A stretch of DNA of 14,193 nucleotides, taken from positions 1-14,193 of the forward strand of contig CAMLKK010000055.1 in NCBI GenBank assembly GCA_946480715.1, given 5' to 3'. Positions 8,734 through 14,193 of this stretch are shown here, piece after piece. The stretch is from an uncultured Bacteriovorax sp. GTDB taxonomy: Bacteria; Bdellovibrionota; Bacteriovoracia; Bacteriovoracales; Bacteriovoracaceae. Position 1 is the first letter of the stretch; every line of letters begins with the position of its first letter. The notes under the pieces are model-generated. The model saw only the letters and a program-made list of their open reading frames with translations. It ran no database searches and had not been told where the DNA came from. The position numbers were made by a program, and so were the translations under genes.

Positions 8734-8877
8734 TGTTAAACCTTTAAATTGTAAGGGTTTTGACTACCAAGAAAGGAGGGCCTCTGGCAATGGAGTGTGT
8801 GTAATGTTTTCAACAGGGCTTGTTTGTGGTGCGCCGTGCGTTACGATAACTTGTCGTTTAATGATCGGAGGTTATCC

Positions 8878-9720
8878 ATGCTAAAGTCACTTTTGGCCAT
8901 TGTTGGTCTTGCAGCTAGTTTTCAAGTTTTTGCTCAATCACCCTCGCAAGATCTCAATCAATTTTGTGTGGATCGCGGCAATGCTCGCTTTGCTAAGCTT
9001 CTGACGAAATCCTCTTCTAACCTTATGGCCTTCGCTAATCACGGTGGAATCGCCAACGGGGGAGTTTGTTGGTGGCACTCGCGCTTTCAAAGAAATGCGC
9101 TTTATCTAACGACATATGCTCCTTTTAAATCACGTCCTACAAAGGCCGAAGCGGAAAAAATCGTGGCCGACATTCGTGACGGTGATGAAGTTATAGAAAT
9201 TCCTGGTTACAGAAATTTTTCAGAATTCTCTTACTATCATCAAAAAGAAATTCAGCGCGAGCTGGAAAAATGGCAGAAGGGTGACGGCGTTTTAAAATTT
9301 AATTGGGTTATTGGTCTTTCTGGTGACAATGTTGTCTCAGCACCAAAGATGAAAGAAATGATGGATGAACTGTATGACTATGTTGAAGGTCAAGGCCACA
9401 TCGCCTATCAGAAGCTGCAAATTAAAGGCGTGGTTGCGCATGCCTGGTTAGTTGTTAACATGAAAAAAACGGCGAACGGATATGATCTTGAAACGCTCGA
9501 TAGTAATTTTCCAAGCCGTACGAATATCTACAGCTACCGTGAAGGGATGACGAGTTTTAATCACTATCACTATGGACAGTTCACTCCTTATCTAGAAAGA
9601 AAAGGAGAGATGGATAAAGTTCTTCTCTCGATCATGAAACAATGTGAACCGGAAAAATATGAAGCCAAAATGGCAGAAGAGAGAGCGAGAAATCAACCGA
9701 ACGGCGACTACACAAACTAA
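8878..9720 (+). CDS. Exported hypothetical protein, possible papain-like cysteine peptidase
   Basis: 280 residues from ATG 8878. GGAGG at 8867-8871, six bases upstream, and a signal peptide that begins there (basic residue, hydrophobic core, cut after VFA, about residue 19) decide this start over the in-frame ATG at 8797. I do not recognise a named family. The mature protein has a GG-rich turn leading to NGGVCWWHS with Cys64, a later VVAHAWLVV strand with His188, then LETLDSNFP with Asp208/Asn210. A Cys, then His in a hydrophobic strand, then Asp/Asn is the order of papain-like (clan CA) peptidases and related transglutaminase-like folds. This is inferred from motif order alone. The C-terminus is charged (about 257-280). 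The protein is probably periplasmic or secreted. The gene is monocistronic, divergent from trmB and convergent with the lipoprotein gene. TTGTTT (8820-8825) and GATAAC (8845-8850), 19 nt apart, form a weak promoter guess. Confidence 0.85.
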   Translation: MLKSLLAIVGLAASFQVFAQSPSQDLNQFCVDRGNARFAKLLTKSSSNLMAFANHGGIANGGVCWWHSRFQRNALYLTTYAPFKSRPTKAEAEKIVADIRDGDEVIEIPGYRNFSEFSYYHQKEIQRELEKWQKGDGVLKFNWVIGLSGDNVVSAPKMKEMMDELYDYVEGQGHIAYQKLQIKGVVAHAWLVVNMKKTANGYDLETLDSNFPSRTNIYSYREGMTSFNHYHYGQFTPYLERKGEMDKVLLSIMKQCEPEKYEAKMAEERARNQPNGDYTN

Positions 9721-9724
9721 AATG

Positions 9725-9751
9725 AAAAAGGGCCTTGTGGGGCCCTTTTTT
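9725..9751. terminator. Bidirectional terminator between convergent exported-protein genes
   Basis: GGGCC (9730-9734) pairs with GGCCC (9741-9745) across a TTGTGG loop. Five A residues before the stem extend the pairing into the T-run (9746-9752). It lies directly after the plus-strand stop codon, and its T-run touches the stop codon of the minus-strand gene, so it probably serves both. Confidence 0.85.
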
Positions 9752-11304
9752 TATTCTTTCAGCTTTGCTGCTAATTCAGAAGTCAGATCACCTTCGACCC
9801 TTTTACCTTCTGAGTAAATCATAATAGGTTTTAATTGTCCGTCAAACACTTTTGCAGCGACATGATCCGGTGAAATCGTATGGCGACCTAATGCTTTTTC
9901 TGTCGGCCAATCGATATTGTGGAAGACAACGTATACGATTTCAGAACAAACAATTTCTTTATCTGTTTCAACATCAAAATTAAAATCGTAATCCTTTCCA
10001 ATTTGTTGGAATGAACGGATTAAAAATTCTTTTCTTTGAGCTTCTGTTAGAGATTCATCTCTTAAAACAAGCATGTCATCAATATTCAAAAAGTGCTCAA
10101 GCGTATTGATTTTTACACCAGGACGAAGTGCTTCGATGATGTGATGACCTTCACGAATAGCTTTTTGGTGAGGCTTAACAGCAGGGTGATCCCAAACACC
10201 AATCTCTTTCAACTCAGCTTCCGTTCCCACCCAAAGGGCGACGTGACCGTAAAATCCTGGAATAAACTGATCTGTGAGACGGAATGGAGTTTTTTCAAGC
10301 ATGATATCCAGTGGTCTCAGCTCAGAAGCGATTTGCTCTTTTTCAGAGAGCGGAAGTTTTGTCATGTAACCTTTGCGGAAAGCAATGAGTCCCACAGTGT
10401 TACCGAAAAATTTACTTGATGAATACGTGAAGAAGTCATTGAGGAAGCGTGAACGATCGAAAATGCGATCGAAGTAAATTCGAAATGAACTTGGATCAAC
10501 GATAGGTTTATATTTTTCGTTCATGAAGTTATAGAAAGGACTTTGGAGAGCGAGCATATCCAAATACTTTTCTTCCTGACCAACTTCAACTTTTTCATTT
10601 GTTTTGTAAGTGTAATCTTTCTGGAAAAGTTTTATCGACACATACATTTTATGACGTTGATTCACATCAAAGAAACTGTCTGTAATTTTATCAAACTCAA
10701 ACTTATATCCCTGGATATCTTGGTTGAGCAGCTTGCGCATTTTTTTACTGTTGTAGTAAGGATAAAGTCCAACCATATAGCTGTCGTAGAGAACAAGAGC
10801 AGCGTTTAATGAGAGTTTCATTTTGATCATGAGCTCATTTCCACGATCATCCTTTGGATCAATCCTATAGAGCTTATAACTTTCTTGAGTGAGATCGTTC
10901 TTGTCGTGTTGATTAACGGTTGTCACCGATGTTCTTCCACCGGGAATATAATCGACAACATTTCCGTTGCTCACTAATTCTTGATATTTAAAAGCGAAAG
11001 CGAGAATTTTTTCTCTCATTGCTACATAAGCTTTCGCACTCGTGTGGATGTTTTCAATATCTTCGTGAGTGAGTTTTTCTTTTTTTAATTTCTCTTTGTT
11101 GTTGTCAGCAAATTCAAGTGCTCGCGATCTCCAGACGAGAGCTTCTTCAACATAAGATTGAAAAGTCTCAATGTCTTTCAAGAGATCAGCATTCATGCCA
11201 ACTGATGCAGGTGTACGTTGGTAGGAAAACTTCGACGGCTCAACTTTTTGAGTTGTAGAGCAGGAAACTAGGATAAAAACGAGAGTAAAAATTAGTTTTT
11301 TCAT
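9751..11304 (-). CDS. Lipoprotein with C-terminal permuted papain-fold (YiiX/NlpC-P60-like) domain
   Basis: A 517-residue protein. The signal peptide ends in a lipobox LVSC with Cys15 as the lipidation site; Ser at +2 predicts outer-membrane retention in enterobacterial rules, which may not hold here. Residues about 25-340 are mostly charged and helical, with heptad-like stretches near 40-110, and match nothing I recognise. From about 345 the protein resembles the circularly permuted papain-fold amidase/peptidase group (YiiX/YaeF type). PGFYGHVALWVG places His354 early. GHHIIEALRPGV gives Glu391. TDKEIVCSEIVYVVF places Cys453 late, followed by a TISPDHVA segment. His-before-Cys order is the hallmark of permutation. 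Known relatives act on cell-envelope amide bonds or lipids; the substrate here is unknown. It ends at the terminator shared with the convergent 8878 gene. The ATG at 11304 has only AGG within a palindrome as a ribosome site. Confidence 0.88.
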   Translation of the reverse strand: MKKLIFTLVFILVSCSTTQKVEPSKFSYQRTPASVGMNADLLKDIETFQSYVEEALVWRSRALEFADNNKEKLKKEKLTHEDIENIHTSAKAYVAMREKILAFAFKYQELVSNGNVVDYIPGGRTSVTTVNQHDKNDLTQESYKLYRIDPKDDRGNELMIKMKLSLNAALVLYDSYMVGLYPYYNSKKMRKLLNQDIQGYKFEFDKITDSFFDVNQRHKMYVSIKLFQKDYTYKTNEKVEVGQEEKYLDMLALQSPFYNFMNEKYKPIVDPSSFRIYFDRIFDRSRFLNDFFTYSSSKFFGNTVGLIAFRKGYMTKLPLSEKEQIASELRPLDIMLEKTPFRLTDQFIPGFYGHVALWVGTEAELKEIGVWDHPAVKPHQKAIREGHHIIEALRPGVKINTLEHFLNIDDMLVLRDESLTEAQRKEFLIRSFQQIGKDYDFNFDVETDKEIVCSEIVYVVFHNIDWPTEKALGRHTISPDHVAAKVFDGQLKPIMIYSEGKRVEGDLTSELAAKLKE

Positions 11305-11305
11305 A

Positions 11306-11320
11306 GACCTATTTTAGGTC
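11306..11320. promoter_or_regulatory. Perfect palindrome at the lipoprotein gene's translation start
   Basis: GACCTA-TTT-TAGGTC has 6-bp arms and a 3-nt spacer, one base upstream of the ATG on the minus strand. In the mRNA the 3' arm contains the only AGG that could act as a Shine-Dalgarno. It may be a small sequestering hairpin or a repressor site. The TAAAAT inside it could also be a -10 box, which would make the mRNA nearly leaderless. Confidence 0.35.
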
Positions 11321-11346
11321 CGACAAAATTTATTCTCTACCGGGCA

Positions 11347-11373
11347 AAAAAAAACCCGCCGAAGCGGGTTTGA
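11347..11373 (-). terminator. Intrinsic terminator of the aminotransferase gene
   Basis: On the minus strand AAACCCGC pairs with GCGGGTTT around a TTCG tetraloop (arms 11352-11359 and 11364-11371), and the sequence then runs into a T9 tract. It starts about 12 bases after the stop codon at 11385-11387. Confidence 0.9.
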
Positions 11374-11384
11374 ATTGTTGTGAA

Positions 11385-12512
11385 TTAAGCTTTGAAGTGA
11401 TTGCGAACTGTCTGGCAAACATATTCTAATTCTTCGTTAGTCATGTATGCGAAACAAGGAAGATTTAATACTGATTGAGAAATGTAGTGAGCATTTCCGA
11501 AATCGATACTGCCGGCGATATGTCCTTTTGCTCCGCTTTGAAGGCTCATGGCCCCTGGATAAATTGTCCCGAATCCAACGTTTGCCTTCTTCAAAGATTC
11601 GATGAGGGCCGGTCTTAAATCTGGATTGATCATACCAACGGCACAGTAACCAGTTTCAAAAACATCTTTACCTGGTGCGAGCATTGGTTTGAATGGAAGG
11701 CCCTTTAAATTGTCGAAGTAATATTTAATGGCCTTGCGACGACTCTCAATACGAGCATCAATATGCTCTAATGAAAGATTTAAGAAGAGTGATTCATATG
11801 CGCCAATACGCGAGTTCCACCCAATCATGCCATGAGAGTAGTGGTCTGTTCGACCATGATTGATAAGAATGCGGCAAACCTTATTTAAGTTTTCATCACT
11901 CGTGAAAATGGCACCAGCATCACCTGAAGCTCCAAGAACTTTTGCTGGATAAAAACTTGTTGTCGCAATAAGTGCACCGGCCAGAAGTGATTTCCCCTGG
12001 AGAGTTGTTCCAAAACACTGAGCGCCGTCTTCAATGAGAAGAACATTATTTTTCTTAGCGTATTCTCTGATTTCCAGTGTGTCTGGAGAAGCCCATCCGT
12101 AAAGGTGAACCATGATGGCCGCTTTTGGTTTGAATTGATCAACAGCTTGTTTAAAAGTTGCAAGATCCCAGTGGCAAGTTTCGCGGTTAACATCAACAGT
12201 GATTGGATTTGCACCAACGTTAACGACTGCTTCGAAAGTTGCCCAAAAAGTCATATCAGGAATAATAACTTTATCGTTTTTTTCAACGCCAACAGCTCTT
12301 AATGCAATTTGAATTGCATCTGTTCCGTTTGCACAACCAATAGCATATTTTGCACCAGTAGCTTTAGCGAGGCCTGCTTCCATTTCACTTACAATTGGTC
12401 CACCGACGAATTGAGTTTTCTCGAAAAGCTGGGCAACACCATTTAGAAAGTTTTCTTTGAAACCATTTTCAAAACGATTAAGAGTAATAAATGGAACTTG
12501 GTTAACTGACAT
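11385..12512 (-). CDS. DegT/DnrJ/EryC1/StrS-family PLP sugar aminotransferase
   Basis: 375 residues from ATG 12512. This fold-type I PLP family transfers an amino group from glutamate to keto-sugar nucleotides used for O-antigen, capsule or glycan synthesis. Family features, numbered from this start, are FVGGPIVSEMEAGLA (35-49), the cofactor phosphate-binding GCANGTDAIQIAL (59-71), and DMTFWAT (86-92). HLYG (136-139) and IEDGAQCFG (160-168), whose Asp162 pairs with the pyridine nitrogen, follow. The Schiff-base Lys191 lies in SFYPAKVLGASGDAGAI, whose GDAG ending resembles the WbpE/WlbE-like subgroup. The substrate cannot be read from sequence, and no other sugar-nucleotide gene is nearby. An in-frame ATG at 12548 would add 12 residues, but it sits inside the candidate -10 box, whereas GAG seven bases before 12512 gives a usable ribosome site. 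Confidence 0.93.
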   Translation of the reverse strand: MSVNQVPFITLNRFENGFKENFLNGVAQLFEKTQFVGGPIVSEMEAGLAKATGAKYAIGCANGTDAIQIALRAVGVEKNDKVIIPDMTFWATFEAVVNVGANPITVDVNRETCHWDLATFKQAVDQFKPKAAIMVHLYGWASPDTLEIREYAKKNNVLLIEDGAQCFGTTLQGKSLLAGALIATTSFYPAKVLGASGDAGAIFTSDENLNKVCRILINHGRTDHYSHGMIGWNSRIGAYESLFLNLSLEHIDARIESRRKAIKYYFDNLKGLPFKPMLAPGKDVFETGYCAVGMINPDLRPALIESLKKANVGFGTIYPGAMSLQSGAKGHIAGSIDFGNAHYISQSVLNLPCFAYMTNEELEYVCQTVRNHFKA

Positions 12513-12546
12513 ATAGACTCGCTTGTTGGATATGAAAATTTCCCTC

Positions 12547-12575
12547 ATTCTCGAATGATTGAAAGGAAATTACAA
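12547..12575 (-). promoter_or_regulatory. Candidate sigma-70 promoter of the aminotransferase gene
   Basis: On the minus strand TTGTAA (12570-12575) and GAGAAT (12547-12552) are separated by exactly 17 bases, each matching consensus at four of six positions. The predicted mRNA start, near 12540, leaves a leader of about 28 nt to the ATG at 12512. It lies immediately downstream of the previous unit's terminator, where an independent promoter is needed. Confidence 0.4.
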
Positions 12576-12584
12576 GCGCGGGCG

Positions 12585-12613
12585 AAAAAAAAGCTCCCAG
12601 AGGGAGCTTTTTT
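12585..12613 (-). terminator. Intrinsic terminator of the small-gene pair
   Basis: GCTCCC (12593-12598) and GGGAGC (12602-12607) surround an AGA loop. Flanking A and T runs extend the stem and give a T8 tract on the minus strand. It begins a few bases after the stop codon of the 65-residue gene at 12620. Confidence 0.88.
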
Positions 12614-12619
12614 ATTGTT

Positions 12620-12817
12620 CTATTTTTTATCGAGCATTTCAGAGATGATCATGGCCGCTTTTTTGGCCAACTTCGGATCTTTGATCTTTTCACTCAGGAG
12701 ACGTTTCATCCGCTCAATTTCCACTTTATCAGCTTGATTGTCGGTCACGATTTTAAGATCGGCCTTCTTTTTTTCAGGAGTACAGGGTTTTTCAACACCT
12801 TTTTTAAGCGCACCCAT
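12620..12817 (-). CDS. Small charged hypothetical protein
   Basis: A 65-residue protein of no family I recognise. It is rich in Lys/Glu/Asp, with no signal peptide or membrane segment. A disordered Lys/Pro-rich start (about 1-25) precedes a predicted amphipathic helix (about 30-64, KVEIERMKRLLSEKIKDPKL and on to the end). Its start codon lies two bases after the stop codon of the upstream 73-residue gene (TAA-TT-ATG), and no clear Shine-Dalgarno precedes it. Translation is therefore probably coupled to that gene. A strong terminator just after the stop supports a real two-gene transcript. Confidence 0.72.
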   Translation of the reverse strand: MGALKKGVEKPCTPEKKKADLKIVTDNQADKVEIERMKRLLSEKIKDPKLAKKAAMIISEMLDKK

Positions 12818-12819
12818 AA

Positions 12820-13041
12820 TTAAGCTGCCGCTTCAGGTTTTCTCCCATGATGACGAGAAATTTTGGCCATATGTTCTTCGATAACTTCGAAAAGTTCCAT
12901 TTTTGTAGAGTGAGGGTCCATTCCAGTTGGAAGAGCAGAGTAGATCATGTCGCCTTTGATTTCAGTAAATACGTACCAAGTGTTTCCAAGTTTTTGAAAA
13001 AGAACTTCGCTTTGTTGTGTGTTTGATTGTGTGGCTTTCAT
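12820..13041 (-). CDS. Small hypothetical protein, first gene of a two-gene unit
   Basis: 73 residues from ATG 13041, chosen because GGAGG (13047-13051) lies five bases upstream; the longer in-frame reading from 13116 has no comparable site and a basic, low-complexity N-terminal extension. I do not recognise a family. The core (about 12-42) alternates hydrophobic and polar residues (SEVLFQKLGNTWYVFTEIKG, then DMIYSALP) and looks like a small beta-sheet. A helix (about 47-60) follows, then a basic His/Arg/Lys tail ending in EAAA. It is probably cytoplasmic. The upstream TTGACG (13099-13104) has no good -10 at the right distance, so the promoter is uncertain. Confidence 0.78.
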   Translation of the reverse strand: MKATQSNTQQSEVLFQKLGNTWYVFTEIKGDMIYSALPTGMDPHSTKMELFEVIEEHMAKISRHHGRKPEAAA

Positions 13042-13116
13042 AATTTCCTCCGTGAAATTAGTGAATCGTTGTCTCTTGCATCTCTTTTCGTGTGTGGCCG
13101 TCAAAACTTTAGACAT

Positions 13117-13144
13117 TTTTTTAAATTTTTTAATTTTTTTTTTA
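13117..13144. other. A/T-only tract upstream of the small-gene pair
   Basis: About 28 bases contain only A and T, in long homopolymer runs (T7, A3, T6, A2, T10), in the gap between the barrel gene and the small genes. No hairpin precedes it, so it is not a typical intrinsic terminator for the gene at 13169. It could be a UP-element-like or intrinsically bent segment upstream of the small-gene promoter. Confidence 0.4.
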
Positions 13145-13168
13145 CAACTATCCGATCATTTTGCTTGG

Positions 13169-14152
13169 TTAATAGTTGGCCTGCAGACCAAAAAATAAAG
13201 ATGCTTGTACTGTCAGGCTACTTTTAATCGTATCGCTCTCACTCCAAAGCGATGGCACTTCAGCTTTTGTTTCAGCTTTTAGTGAATGAGGAAGATAAAA
13301 ACTCACATCAGCTCCAATAATAAAATCGGTTTTAGGAACCATTGTTTTCATTTGAAAAGTTGAATTGAGAACAGGAGAAAGTGAATAACCTGAAAAAACC
13401 CGATCTTCACTTTCAGTAGCCGATTTAAAACTCACTAAACTTTTATGAAGATTGTAAGTAAAGCCTGTGCCGATGAGAATGCGAGCGTTCGGCCCTTTGT
13501 AAGTATCATAAGTCAACAGCGGTCCAAATCGATATTGAGTTCTATTCTCACTCGACTGTGCATCTGTTTTATAGAGAGTTGAGTTTTTGTTCGCTGATAA
13601 AGTTCCTAGAAAACCGAAATAGATTCTGTCAAAGTTGTCGAATGTCACTTTGCGAGTTACGAGAACACGTCCGCCAACTTCATTTTTCAACTCCTGCTTA
13701 CTGAAGCTCGGATTGAAGGCATACGAAGTTTGAGTATTGTTGGCTACAAATAGTGAAACTGACGCCCGTAAAAAACTAGCGTTGTTGAACGGATATGTTT
13801 CAGGAATCGGTTCTTCTAAACGGTAATCGGTAGGATCGTGGCCAGCTAGAGTGATAGGTTGTTCTGATTCCGTATAATCATTAGTCACGACTTTGATAAA
13901 CTTGCTGGGCACATAAGCTCGATTGCCAACACGATCAAATGTTGGAATAAATTCCGGAAGCTTTCCTTCGCGAATATATTCCGCAGGTACATAAACTCTC
14001 TGGCCTTTCCGTACGGTTTGCAACGTTTTAGAATGCAAACTAGGTTCACTCATTAGCGGGGCTTCGAGAACAATGACTATGGCATCTGCTGCATTTGCGG
14101 TCGAAAGTTTCAGCAAGAGAGAAATCGCTGCGAAGGTGATTTTCTTTTTCAT
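13169..14152 (-). CDS. Envelope protein: SH3-like N-terminal domain plus predicted outer-membrane beta-barrel
   Basis: 327 residues from ATG 14152. GGAG at 14156-14159 precedes it; a TTG at 14161 lies inside that ribosome site and is unlikely to start translation. The signal peptide begins MKKKITFAA and is cut near ANA-A (about residue 21). Residues about 24-93 resemble a bacterial SH3-type domain: hydrophobic strands, then KGQRVYVPAEY and a matching NRAYVPSKFIKV. A polar linker (about 94-122) precedes about 200 residues of alternating polar/hydrophobic strands rich in aromatic residues, Ser and Gly. The protein ends in VQASLFFGLQANY, with a terminal aromatic residue as expected for insertion by the Bam machinery. 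SH3b domains in exported proteins often bind peptidoglycan, so a wall-linked barrel is plausible but inferred. Its ATG overlaps the TGA of the gene upstream, indicating one operon. Confidence 0.78.
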   Translation of the reverse strand: MKKKITFAAISLLLKLSTANAADAIVIVLEAPLMSEPSLHSKTLQTVRKGQRVYVPAEYIREGKLPEFIPTFDRVGNRAYVPSKFIKVVTNDYTESEQPITLAGHDPTDYRLEEPIPETYPFNNASFLRASVSLFVANNTQTSYAFNPSFSKQELKNEVGGRVLVTRKVTFDNFDRIYFGFLGTLSANKNSTLYKTDAQSSENRTQYRFGPLLTYDTYKGPNARILIGTGFTYNLHKSLVSFKSATESEDRVFSGYSLSPVLNSTFQMKTMVPKTDFIIGADVSFYLPHSLKAETKAEVPSLWSESDTIKSSLTVQASLFFGLQANY

Positions 14153-14193
14153 AAACTCCAATCGTAGTTATAGCCGAGCATGAAGCCGATTGA
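14149..14193 (-). CDS. C-terminal end of an upstream gene (partial, right edge)
   Basis: Only the last 14 codons are visible, reading SIGFMLGYNYDWSL then TGA at 14149-14151. That TGA overlaps the ATG of the barrel gene in a four-base ATGA junction. Gly/Tyr/Trp with alternating hydrophobic positions would suit a final barrel strand, suggesting a second outer-membrane protein, but the evidence is short. Confidence 0.6.
   Translation of the reverse strand, partial: SIGFMLGYNYDWSL

Noticed and set aside
8797..8877. 27-codon N-terminal extension of the exported cysteine-peptidase-like protein
   Set aside because: No ribosome site precedes 8797, and the extension would bury the signal peptide; GGAGG and the signal peptide both fit ATG 8878.
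13042..13116. 25-codon extension of the 73-residue small protein
   Set aside because: The start at 13116 sits beside the A/T tract without a Shine-Dalgarno, while GGAGG precedes ATG 13041.
14153..14161. TTG start for the barrel protein
   Set aside because: The TTG is part of the TTGGAG ribosome site serving ATG 14152, and the added residues do not improve the signal peptide.
1..14193. CRISPR array, tRNA/rRNA, insertion sequence or phage attachment site
   Set aside because: No regularly spaced repeats, cloverleaf-like segments, transposase motifs or long terminal inverted repeats were found on reading both strands.

Overview
The window comes from an AT-leaning, gene-dense Gram-negative genome. 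It encodes a lipoprotein with a lipobox, a candidate outer-membrane barrel and Sec signal peptides. My best guess at lineage is a predatory or relative member of Bdellovibrionota (Bacteriovorax/Peredibacter-like). That rests on the overall protein style and gene content, is inference only, and carries moderate-to-low confidence. I see no mobile element, CRISPR array, rRNA or tRNA. No gene-free gap exceeds about 150 bases.

Left part (1-4322). A large SWIM zinc-finger/SNF2-family helicase gene lies on the minus strand. It starts at 2825 and its 3' end is cut off by the left edge. It is divergent from a plus-strand orphan membrane histidine kinase (2967-4250). A bidirectional hairpin terminator (about 4257-4285) separates the kinase from the convergent operon that follows.

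Centre (4323-8733). This is a compact minus-strand operon transcribed trmB, dnaG, rpoD: tRNA m7G46 methyltransferase, replication primase and the primary sigma factor. The gaps are 7 and 18 nt. It is a variant of the classical macromolecular-synthesis operon (rpsU-dnaG-rpoD) with trmB in the first position.

Right-centre (8878-11304). Two convergent genes for exported proteins share one terminator. One is a small periplasmic/secreted protein with a possible papain-like Cys/His/Asp arrangement. The other is a lipoprotein whose C-terminal third looks like a permuted papain-fold (YiiX/NlpC-P60-like) domain behind about 340 residues I do not recognise. A lone DegT/DnrJ/EryC1/StrS-type sugar aminotransferase follows (11385-12512, minus).

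Right end (12620-14193, all minus). There is a pair of tightly spaced small hypothetical genes, then an SH3-like plus beta-barrel envelope protein. The barrel gene's start codon overlaps the stop codon of another gene that enters from the right edge.

Several starts were re-set from Shine-Dalgarno or promoter evidence: 8878 rather than 8797, 13041 rather than 13116, 14152 rather than 14161, and 12512 rather than 12548. Nothing here is clearly a new multi-gene system. The most unusual items are the two neighbouring papain-like export candidates, the kinase with a substituted N-box Asn, and the tandem envelope genes at the right edge.
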